DNA from: Panicum virgatum
Taxonomy: Eukaryota > Streptophyta > Magnoliopsida > Poales > Poaceae
Direction: 5' to 3'
DNA: 64,000 bases
Assembly: GCF_016808335.1 (NCBI RefSeq)
Contig: NC_053149.1
Span: 34,828,078 to 34,892,077 of the forward strand
In this document: positions 1 to 8,750 of the stretch, one piece after another
Layout of the letters: every line of letters begins with the position of its first letter
Numbering within the stretch: position 1 is the stretch's first letter
Translations under genes and position numbers: made by a program
The notes under the pieces: generated by a model
The model's database searches: none
Told to the model about the DNA's origin: nothing
What the model saw: only the letters and a program-made list of their open reading frames with translations

Positions 1-733
1 ATTATCAACATACACATACATGAAAGTTTAATCATGGGTATGCAGCATGGATATATTATTCCTTTTTCTAATAATTTTACTGGAAGGTTTTTTTGGGTCG
101 TTGGGAGCGGGGGTATCTGCCCAGCAAGATTAAATAAGCAAAACTAAAAGAGACTTTTATGTACATGCCGGTACTGAAAAGGAGCTAAAAGAATATGCAA
201 ACATCCAGATTACAACTGATCATGGCATGCATAAATTAAAGAGCTAGTGAAGATCTAATTTCATCATGGATAAATGCAGCCTTTCAACTTTCTATATTTG
301 GAGTTCTGCCCTCGAATGTCCAAGCAATGCCCTGCTTCCAAATAAACCCCTATGAAATAGTGAATATTTCCATGAATAAAGGGTATACTCTTTTCTCCTT
401 GTTTCATATGAAAGAAATTGATCGGAGGATTCCGTTGGATTATTCCTTAGGTGAACTGGAGTAAGTAATACTGGAGATCATTCGAAAAAGAGGTATTACT
501 GTTTCTTCAATCGTAAGTCATAAACTGATTGGACGAATTTGGAGTATTTTCTTCTGAGCTTGTTTGTAGTGTTTAGTCGATCACCGAGAAGATCATGGAA
601 AAAACAATTCACCGTACGTGCATGCACATTGTTTTCCAGATCCATTTCAAAGGCAAAGGACGGGAGCAGTAATTCCAAATATTTCCAAGCTGCATGCTTC
701 GTTGATTTTTCACAAATATAGAGTTCTAACAGT
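1..733. other. intergenic, no gene seen
   Basis: AT-rich sequence with only two overlapping 60-residue open frames on opposite strands. Neither has a recognisable domain. I see no transposon ends here. Confidence 0.5.
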
Positions 734-855
734 GAAAGGTACGTGGTCTCGTAGTTATAACAGTCTCGGCAGCACCGTACCCTAGTTATAGGTTTGACTT
801 AGTGTGGGAGCGAATATTTTAGAATTTAACAGCGAGGCGCCTGTAATCTAAAAAA
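734..855 (+). mobile_element. SINE remnant, internally deleted
   Basis: This stretch matches, with many differences, the head of the complete SINE at 4240-4535: a GAAAGG start, a tRNA-like A-box region, then GTGGGAGCGAATATTTTAG, then the AGCGAGGCGCCTGT segment and a run of A. The part between the AATTTAAC and AGCGAGGCGC blocks, present in the complete copy, is missing. I saw no clear target duplication. It looks like a dead, deleted copy of the same family. Confidence 0.6.
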
Positions 856-1095
856 AAAGTATCATTTATACCTATGTTATTTCTTAGGAATTCCAAATCA
901 TTTTATAGTTCAAGGAATTCACTGTATTCTTGTCTTGACATTTCTAGCTGAAATATATAGATCCGGCAAATACTGAACTTGCAGGAGCTTCATTGAGAGA
1001 GATGCATGCATTAATCGTTTGCACCGAGAAAACAATCTTTCTTGGATATTCCAGGTCAGGATCAGCCTAACATCTAATCAAGAATTATAATAGAC
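856..1095. other. intergenic, nothing recognised
   Basis: Short AT-rich stretch between the SINE remnant and the first CACTA derivative. No coding or repeat signal was found. Confidence 0.4.
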
Positions 1096-1657
1096 CACTA
1101 CTACTGGTCCAGCACACATTAGTCCCGGCAACCATTGGACCCCGGACTAATAAAAGCTTTAGTCCCAGGTCCAATGGGCTTGAGGGCTGCAAGGAGCTTT
1201 AATCCCCGTTGGAGCCACCAAACGAGACTAAATAAAAGTCACTCTTTCGTCCCGGTTGGTAGCTCCAACCCGGACTGAAAGTCCTAATATTTAGTCTCGG
1301 GTGGTAACACGAATCGGGACTAAAGGATGACCCTTTGGTTCCGGTTGGTGGCTCCACTCCGGACCAAAAGGTTCTTCAAATGATAATTTAAAAGGAATCC
1401 ATCCTATCTAAAGTCACATATGTTGTGTAGGTAGGGTGGTAAAGAAACTATGCACGAGCCGAGACATCTCTGGTTCGAGTTTTGGATCTCGTAGAATATT
1501 TTTTACCTTGCAAATAGCTTTTAATTCCGGTTATTGGACTCGGGACTAAAAATTGGAACCTTTTGTCCCGGACTCATGGTTCATGTGAAAAAACCAGGAT
1601 CAAAAGGGTTGTAGCCCGGGACAAACCCCCCCCCCCCCCCCCCGTTGTGTACTAGTG
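1096..1657. mobile_element. non-autonomous CACTA derivative (562 bp)
   Basis: The element starts CACTACTACTGG and ends ACTAGTG, the inverted CACTA terminus. The body is filled with direct and inverted copies of a TTTAGTCCCGG / CCGGGACTAAA-type subterminal repeat, as expected for transposase binding sites in grass CACTA elements. Flanking triplets are GAC and GAT, a 3-bp target duplication with one change. There is no coding capacity. The subterminal repeat differs from that of the elements at 3536 and 8230, so this is another family. A run of 18 C (1626-1643) sits just inside the right end. A tRNA-like stretch lies at about 1425-1490. Confidence 0.75.
1425..1490 (+). other. tRNA-like module inside CACTA derivative
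   Basis: An A-box-like TAGGTAGGGTGGTAA is followed about 35 bp later by a B-box-like GGTTCGAGTTTTGG. It aligns by eye with the reverse complement of 3650-3711. It cannot form a proper tRNA and is not called as a tRNA gene. Confidence 0.4.
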
Positions 1658-1846
1658 GATCCTCCAAGAGGCTCACAGACGAACCATTACCTCATAGGCA
1701 TTCACAGTTCCTCTCTCGAGGTAACATTCAGTCCAAGAGGAGTACACTTACAGAAACGAAAAGAAAATACATGGTAATCGGTATCTAATAACCGCTTGTT
1801 TATGGAAATGGTTAAATCTGGCTTGTCCATAAACATCTTGGATACA

Positions 1847-1855
1847 TATATAAAT
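1847..1855 (+). promoter_or_regulatory. TATA box of KCS1
   Basis: TATATAAAT lies 170 bp before the KCS1 start codon, in the only promoter-like AT-rich stretch of the upstream region. A second candidate, CTTTAAATC, lies at 1951-1959 inside a 13-bp block, CGCCCTTTAAATC (1947-1959), that is identical at 20909-20921 before KCS2. Confidence 0.5.
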
Positions 1856-2024
1856 GTTGTTTCCTTACATACTATAAACATACAAGTACAAATATAAACA
1901 TTTCTTGAATTTAAATTCCCGGCGATGTAATAATGTTCCCTCGACTCGCCCTTTAAATCAACAGATCGACTTCCACTACTTTCAGCTGTCGCTCACACAT
2001 CCACGGTCCACACACAACACAATA

Positions 2025-3512
2025 ATGGCCAACAAGCTTCTCAAGACTTGGTACCAGCTCGTCGTCAACAACTTCCTCGCCATCGTCGCGGTGGCGTTCG
2101 CCACCGCCGTGCTCCGGAGAGGATGGCCGTTCAGCGTCTACGGTCTCGCCGGGTGGCTACAGGCGCAGCGGCCTGTACACCTCGTGACGGCGGTGATCCT
2201 GATGGCTGCCATGGCGAAGCTCTGGCGCGCCCGCCGGCCGCAGGATGTGTACCTCGTGGAGTACGGGTGCTTCCGTCCCAGGCCGTGCTTCCGGGCCCCG
2301 TTCGCGACGTGCCGGGAGCACGTGCACCTCCTGCCGTACCTGCTGGCCGACAAGGAGAGCCTCAACTTCGCGATCCGGCTGCTCGAGCGCTCGGGGCTCG
2401 GCGAGGAGACCTGCGTTCCCTACTCGTACCACTACATGCCCCCGGACCGCAGCCTAGACGCCGCTCGGGAGGAGACGGAGCTGGTCATCTTCTCGGCCAT
2501 CGACGACGTGTTCGCCAGGAGCACCGTCACGCCCGCGGACATCGACGTGCTCATCGTCGACTGCAGCATCTTCACGCCGACGCCCGTGTTCGTGGACATG
2601 GTGGTCAACAGGTACAAGCTCCGCGCCGGCGTTCAGAGCCTGAACCTGTCTGGGATGGGTTGCGGCGCGGGGCTCGTCGCCATCGGCCTCGCCAGGAACC
2701 TCCTGCAGGTGGCGGCGCCGGGCACGCACGTCCTGACCGTGTCCACGGAGATCCTCTCATCGCAGTACTCCGTCGGCAGCGAGCGCGCGATGCTGCTGCC
2801 CAACTGCCTCTTCCGCATGGGCGCCGCCGCCACGATCCTGACCAACTCCCCCGAGCGCGCGAGGTTCAAGCTCGGCCGCATCGTCCGCACCATGACCGCC
2901 GCGCGGGACGCCGACTACCGCTGCATCTTCCAGGAGGAAGACGACAGGGGCATCCGGGGCGTGCGCCTCTCCAAGGACCTCACCGCCACCGCCGGCAACG
3001 CGCTCAAGAGGAACATCGTGGCCTTCGGCCCGCTGGTCCTGCCGGTCTTGGAGCAGCTCCTGGTCGCGCTGTCGCTCCTCAAGCGGAAGCTCCTGAGCCG
3101 GCGGCGCGGCGGCAGCAAGGTGAGGCTGTACCGCCCCGACTTCCGCACGGCGTTCGAGCACTTCTGCATCGACGCCGGCGGGCGCGCGGTGATCGACGAG
3201 GTGCAGCGCGGCCTCGGTTTGTCCGACGAGGACGTGGAGGCGTCGCGGATGACGCTGCACTGGTTCGGGAACACGTCGAGCAGCCTGGTGCTGTACGAGC
3301 TGGCGTACGCAGAGGCCAAGGGCCGGATGAGGAAGGGCGACCGGGTGTGGATGATCTCCTTCGGCGCGGGGTTCGAGTGCAGCTGCGTGGCCTTGGAGTG
3401 CGTCAAGCCGGCGGGCGACGCCGACGGGCCGTGGGCCGACTGCATCCACCGCTACCCGGCCGGTGCAGCTCCCAGACGTCGCAATCTGATCGATCAGACT
3501 ACTGGAGCATGA
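2025..3512 (+). CDS. 3-ketoacyl-CoA synthase (KCS1 copy), catalytic His replaced
   Basis: KCS enzymes (FAE1/CUT1 family) sit in the ER membrane and condense malonyl-CoA with an acyl-CoA, the first step of very-long-chain fatty acid elongation for waxes, suberin or sphingolipids. The 495-residue intronless frame has the usual family length. The frame is open upstream to 1905, but I chose the ATG at 2025 because the product then aligns with the second copy (MANKLL versus MAPLAS). Two hydrophobic segments (about residues 11-30 and 50-66) are the N-terminal membrane anchors. The FAE1_CUT1_RppA domain follows, with the nucleophile Cys213 in SGMGCGAG, where the family normally has GCSAG. In the C-terminal domain His379, His412 and Asn416 are present. 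The residue matching catalytic His391 of Arabidopsis FAE1 is Asp383 (FCIDAGGRA; codon GAC at 3171-3173). The fold should be intact, but activity is doubtful. The family call is certain; the subgroup and substrate are not known. Confidence 0.95.
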   Translation: MANKLLKTWYQLVVNNFLAIVAVAFATAVLRRGWPFSVYGLAGWLQAQRPVHLVTAVILMAAMAKLWRARRPQDVYLVEYGCFRPRPCFRAPFATCREHVHLLPYLLADKESLNFAIRLLERSGLGEETCVPYSYHYMPPDRSLDAAREETELVIFSAIDDVFARSTVTPADIDVLIVDCSIFTPTPVFVDMVVNRYKLRAGVQSLNLSGMGCGAGLVAIGLARNLLQVAAPGTHVLTVSTEILSSQYSVGSERAMLLPNCLFRMGAAATILTNSPERARFKLGRIVRTMTAARDADYRCIFQEEDDRGIRGVRLSKDLTATAGNALKRNIVAFGPLVLPVLEQLLVALSLLKRKLLSRRRGGSKVRLYRPDFRTAFEHFCIDAGGRAVIDEVQRGLGLSDEDVEASRMTLHWFGNTSSSLVLYELAYAEAKGRMRKGDRVWMISFGAGFECSCVALECVKPAGDADGPWADCIHRYPAGAAPRRRNLIDQTTGA

Positions 3513-3535
3513 TGCCGGACGTGCACGGTGCACAG

Positions 3536-4035
3536 CACTACTAGAAAATCGGCTTATGGCACCGGTTGCAAAGGGCTTTTGGTACCGGTTCAATATCCCC
3601 AAAGTGGTACCAAAGCCTTCAAAATTCACGCAAAATATTCTTTTTGGCTGGGACTTGAACTCGCGACCTCTAGCCTCGCACGTTGCTCATTTACCATCTC
3701 AGCTACATAGTTGTTCTGATTGAAAAGTAGATATTTTCGTTTTAAAGTAACCAATGGATGAGCCTAAGGTACCGATTGGTGGTACCACCCGGTACCTAAG
3801 GCTCCTAAGGTACCGGTTGGTAACACCAACCGGTACCTAAGGCTTATCTATAGGTACCGGTTGGTGGTACCACCCGGTACTAATATAAAAGTTACCACCC
3901 GGTACCTATGGAGAGCCTTAGGTACCGGTTGATAATACTAACAGGTAACTAAAGCTCATTCATAAATTACATCCACCCTATTCATCTCCATACCGGTACT
4001 TTTGGGGTGGACATAAGGCTTATTTTCTAGTAGTG
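3536..4035. mobile_element. 500-bp non-autonomous CACTA derivative
   Basis: It begins CACTACTAGAAAA and ends TTTTCTAGTAGTG, perfect 13-bp inverted ends, and is flanked by CAG on both sides, an exact 3-bp target duplication. Inside are many copies of GGTACCGGTTGG and its inverse, the same subterminal motif as the 11-kb element at 8230-19278, so it is probably a deletion derivative of that family. It starts 23 bp after the KCS1 stop codon and therefore lies in the KCS1 3' UTR or terminator region. Its palindromic repeats would fold into hairpins if transcribed. Confidence 0.92.
3650..3711 (-). other. tRNA-like module inside CACTA derivative
   Basis: Read on the minus strand, TAGCTGAGATGGTAA resembles an A box, and GGTCGCGAGTTCAAGTCCC about 36 bp on contains a near-consensus B box. 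There is no acceptor stem and no anticodon arm that I can fold, so it is a tRNA-derived relic or a pol III-like internal promoter, not a working tRNA gene. Confidence 0.5.
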
Positions 4036-4239
4036 CAGCAGCGCATTTGTGAAGAGAGACATGCATGGCACTCGATCTCCGTCATCAACGTCCGTGGTGC
4101 CTGAAATCACGAGGAGTATATCGGAAATAATGTAGCTAGTAACCTAATTAAAGCACCTGTGTGTATCCGGCAGCGGTAAATTGTTAGCAAGTACTCATTC
4201 TGTGTTTGTTACCGCCAATATCAAGTTGATGTAATAATG

Positions 4240-4535
4240 GTGAAAGGGCCTATAGTCTAGTGGTTACAAAAGACTTGATAGCATCTTAAATTTTAGGGTA
4301 GACTTCTCGTGGGAGAGAATATTTTGGGATTCAACGGCATTGTGCTTTTAGTGGTAGGTGACTATCTAGTCGACAGCGAGGTGTCTATGGTGACTTTGTG
4401 AATCTCGAGAATTTGCCGGCACAGTCTTCGAAAATGCTTGTAGGGGTAGGCTAGCTTTTCGTGCGTGCATTCATAGAGGTGAGTGTGCGTATATTGTGAG
4501 TATGAGAGTTGTACTATATAGTTTCAAAAAAAATA
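4240..4535 (+). mobile_element. complete tRNA-derived SINE
   Basis: The element is 296 bp. It has a tRNA-like head (A-box-like TAGTCTAGTGGTTAC at about 4254), a degenerate B-box region, a conserved-looking body and a tail of GTTTC followed by A. An 11-bp perfect target duplication, ATGTAATAATG, lies at 4229-4239 and 4536-4546. The layout matches grass SINEs of the p-SINE/Au type as I remember them; the exact family needs a library search. No coding capacity. Confidence 0.85.
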
Positions 4536-5376
4536 ATGTAATAATGCACATCGTATGTAAATAAACAGTTGAAGTGAGCTGCTGGTCGATCGTTGTCGCA
4601 ACCGGGAGGGATACGGTTGTGGTTGCCGGCTTGGCCAAGCTAAGTGCCCAGACGCGGGTGTAGGCGGTAGCGCATTGCAGCCCATGTCCACGAAGTGAAC
4701 GCGTGGCAGCGACACATCGATCTATCACACCGTACCATTCTTTTCCTCCCAAGTCCCAACCGAGATTGTCATGTGTACTGTCGTGCATCTATAAGACAGT
4801 TCTGTTAGATATTTTATTTGATAAGTGCTCCAGTGTCCCTCTTTTTAAAAACTGCACGAATCCCAAAGCATGTTTAACAAATTAATTTATACTATCATTT
4901 CCTTAGTCACGATCATGATGCCGCGCCAGCCCGACCCAGTCCAGCCCAAGGCTGCAGGTGAAGTTTGTGCGCCCATCCTTGCGGCTGGCTTCTGCTCTCG
5001 TTGGTCATCGGTGATGTGTGTATTACTCTAGCTTAGATACCAGCGCATTGAGTTGCTTATGGCGTGACAACTGATTACGACAATAAGAAGCTGTTCGATC
5101 GTTAAGGCAATTCAGTCTAAATTAGAATGACTGGTTGCTGTGAAGGGAAACAATGTGAATCTAAACAACTAGATCAGTCATTTCAAGCTCTAAGCAATTC
5201 CTCACCCACGAGGAGCTATACGTCCTGAATGATGCCGCTACTCTGCTGCTACAACCTGCTACTGATGATGAAGAACAACATCTAATCTTGAGTCGCGATC
5301 CTGCATCACGTCATGTACATCTATACCGATGTCATCATCAACTCAGCAGGCTCTCATGGCTTCTTCCACTAATGCT

Positions 5377-5590
5377 AACTCTGGTATAAGATTCAACTCA
5401 CAAAATTCCACATTAGTAGATTGGTTTGATCTAGGCTATTGGATCCTGTACACGTAACAAGACTTTTGCAACCTAGAGCCAACTCTGGTATAAGATTCAA
5501 CTCACAGAATTCCGCATTATATTAGTAGTAGATTCAACTCAAGTAATTCCACCCACCTAACAAGACTTTTGCAACCTACAGTCAACTCTA
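5377..5590. repeat. local direct duplications
   Basis: A segment containing ACAAGACTTTTGCAACCTA occurs at about 5457 and again at about 5558, 101 bp apart. A second segment around GGTATAAGATTCAACTCACA occurs near 5381 and 5474. Copies differ at several positions, so the duplication is not recent. Confidence 0.55.
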
Positions 5591-6734
5591 GCAAGAACTG
5601 CTCTAAGGAACTAATAGCACACAATTATGTGTATGAAATGCGCAAACATAAATTAAAGGAGTTAGTTAGAGAGGATGTAAAGTCAGAAAAATGTCATCCT
5701 AATACACGTTGGAGCTTCACCAAGAATATGCTCCTGGTCATCAAGTTTCTTCCAGTCAAAGATTTTGGGATCGCCACTAAGGTTCCCCAAAACCGGATGA
5801 GAAGCTTGCCACAAAGGCAAGCTCATCACTCCCTCTCTTCCATTCATCTTAGTGTCATCTTCACTACGAAGCTTCACTACCAAAGAAAGGGTTTCCTCAT
5901 CCACCATACATGGTTATCCTTGCCGCTCCACACCAAGCCGAGTTCGATGACTTGCCAGCGAGCCACCAAGATTCCGAGAAGCTGCATACCAAGCTTATAA
6001 GGTTGGTTTACTCAAAGAACCGAGCACAAGGTAGCAGCACCTTACTTGCTCTTGCTGACTCTACGCCTAACGTAGCACCACTCTCACCAAGCATGTACTA
6101 ATTGCCTTGGATGATCAACTTGAGCATTTAGTTGCCTTGGATGTTTTCTTATGTGTATATGCTTACTTAGGACTCCAGGAACTCCAAATGAGCGAGTAGC
6201 AGGGGCAATAAATAGCCCAACAACTCGAAAGAGTCATTGTTTCAATGGCTAAGTGTAGTAGCACTGGATCATCTTGTATAGAGTAGGTGCCAGATCATTC
6301 GGTAGCCTTGGTTCGATTTCTTCAAGAGAACATCTCTAGATAGTCATTTGATGGAAAATCCCATGGTAGCAGCGGATCATCCGGTACATGTATTTTTGTC
6401 TTCACTAGTTAAACATTTCTGAGTATTTTAGTATGCAACGGATTATCCCCTGCTAGTTCTGGATCATCCCCTACTAGCACGTCTTTAACATTTCTTAGTA
6501 TTTTACTCTATCAGGACAGTCTTTATGTCGGTAGCAAGCTGAAATTCTTTGTTTAGCACGTGCATTACGGAACATATAGCAAATTTATAGCATCTGTTCA
6601 ATTATTAATAAGAAAAGATTGCAACAATTTGACTTTTATGATTTAGTACCATTTATTTCACTCTTATGGTGAAAATGAACTTTATCTGGACAGTCCGCCC
6701 TCATTCATGAATGCACTTTTATCTTCCACAGTTA

Positions 6735-6863
6735 CCGCAGAGCCGACTCATTATTGAACTGATGATCGATGAGCTCAAAGAACAGATCGATGCCATGGAA
6801 AGGGACATCGAAAACCACAAAAAGATGGTGGGGAGAGTGGCTAAGGTGACCCAGAAGCTCTAA
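6735..6863 (+). pseudogene. possible coiled-coil exon relic
   Basis: After an acceptor-like TTCCACAG the frame reads through an acidic/basic heptad-like stretch (MIDELKEQIDAMERDI and on) to a TAA at 6861-6863. A further short open piece follows and ends at a TAG near 6897. The composition suggests a coiled coil. I do not recognise the protein and cannot connect it to other exons, so it could be chance. Confidence 0.25.
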
Positions 6864-7432
6864 AAGCTAGTCGAAGCCAACATTGCCGATATTTAGAAGC
6901 ATTACAAGCCATGCTTAGTTTGATTTAATTTCCTTGTGGCTACGTTCTTGAAGTTTCTGAATAATGTGCCCAGACTTGTATGGATGCTCCTTTTATCATC
7001 AGAATCTTTGTATGGATGTATGGATGGTGTCTTTTTTTTTTACCTTTGGTAACATAATTATGCAATGATCATGACTTCTTCCATTGAAACACTTTCTGGG
7101 AGATACACCATGTATATGTAGGTTGCCACACTTTTTTAGTTCAAAATAGTTTCAGTCAAATTTTCCACAACTGTTAATGACTTGATGTCTGAACCGTCAA
7201 ATTGCCTGTGATGGGTCCAGATTAATACTATTATTATTTGTACAATACTGTTATCTTCCAAGCATATTCTAAGAAGCACTATTACTTTGTAACAAAGACG
7301 CCTATGATCATAGTGCATACAGCCATGAACAAACCCTCATACAGCAAGGATAAGAATGAATAGAACCGACCAGCCTCAACTATAACATGATGTCCTACGC
7401 TTGAAATAATATGGCAATTCAGTTTCACAAAA

Positions 7433-7495
7433 GTTACATAGAAATGGTTCCATCAGACACGTTACATAGAAATGGTTCCATCAGACACGTTACAT
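7433..7495. repeat. 28-bp tandem duplication, 2.3 copies
   Basis: A unit starting GTTACATAGAAATGG begins at 7433 and 7461, with a partial third copy from 7489. The first two copies are identical, suggesting a recent event. Confidence 0.85.
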
Positions 7496-8750
7496 GGATA
7501 TGTCACATGGCACCTAGCATCAGGCCAAAGAACAAGCCAACAAGTAACATTACAAAGCCACAACAGATTCTCATTAAAGTACACCTACTCCGTGAACTGA
7601 TCTTGTTAGCCACTAGTACCAATTGCTGACTCTTCTTTGTAGGGCTCTGGAGGTCGCGACCTCAGAAGCCCACGGACACCACGACTGCCTGCACTTATCC
7701 TGGAACCTTGCGAGCTCGACGCTGCCATGCCTGCAATAGAAATACGGAGGCATAACGACTCCGTGAGTTTTCAAAGCTACCGTAACAAAAGGCATCCAAT
7801 TATCATCTCATTGTATCTGCAGCAGATATACTTTTGATTCTTGAAGATATGACTAATGTCATTCTGAAACTGAAAAGCTAATTCAAACCACATATGGTCA
7901 GCAGAACCATCAAGCCTACACTACCAAAAACAGGTCTTGCTTGAGTAAGCTGAAGCTATCAGAACAAAACAAGTACTTTTCAATTACAAAATAGATGTAT
8001 TGCCATGCCGTTGTCAGAAAGCTTGCTCTCTTGCTCTCGGAAACAAGCTAAGTACATTGGTTAACAGGTTTCAAAAGTTCAACATAAGATACTCAGTAAC
8101 AAGCTAAGTACATTGGTTAACAGGTGAAAAAACTAAAATGACTTCACAGTGAAGCAGAGTAGTAGCAGTACAACTGAATTTTCTGAACTAATGTGGCAAT
8201 GAATCTGAACATTCGGTGTGATCTTCTAACACTACTAGAAAACAGGCCTTCAGCACCGGCTGAGAAGGGACTAAGGTATCGGTTTCCCAACCGGTGCCCC
8301 GCAACCGAGACCATTGGCTTGGGTCTAAAACACCGGGTATTTAACCGGGTGCCTTAGGCACCCATTGGTACCGGTTGGAAAGTCCAACCGGTACCAAAGA
8401 GGCTGCCACGCTGACGCAAGGTGGCAGCCCCTTTGGTACCGGTTGGTCTTTCCAACCGGTACCAATGACTTTTTCCCTTTTTTTCAAAATCCAGTTTTGT
8501 TTGTTATATTTATTACTATTTATTTTTTTATAATTGCTAAACGCACTCAAGCTCTACAGTACTATACGTTCATTAGTCGTTCGTGTTCGTTTTCAGAGAA
8601 TATTTGAAACTAGATAAAAGTGAAATGCGAGCATATAATTAAGCTAATTAGATGAACTAATATATTTACAAATTTACAAACATCAAGTCATAACGTTTAA
8701 AAATATTTACAAATGTACAAGTCATATTTGTAGTCCAACTACTGGTCCCC

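Larger units (their letters stand above)
4547..8229. other. 3.7-kb stretch with no supportable gene
   Basis: There are several short open frames on both strands (for example 5569-6000 plus and 5683-5907 minus), but none shows a domain, codon bias or a consistent exon model. The stretch holds two small duplications (5377-5590 and 7433-7495), a direct repeat of about 28 bp near 8043 and 8099, and a possible coiled-coil exon relic at 6735-6863. It may include remains of a gene cut by the CACTA insertion at 8230. Confidence 0.4.

Noticed and set aside
2048..3544. 498-residue plus-strand frame overlapping KCS1, plus long minus-strand frames at 2757-3629
   Set aside because: They are Arg/Ala/Gly-rich shadows of a GC-rich gene; only the frame at 2025-3512 carries the KCS motifs.
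3650..3711. Functional tRNA gene
   Set aside because: A and B boxes are present but there is no acceptor stem, anticodon arm or terminator; likewise at 1425, 14405, 63060 and the SINE head at 4254.
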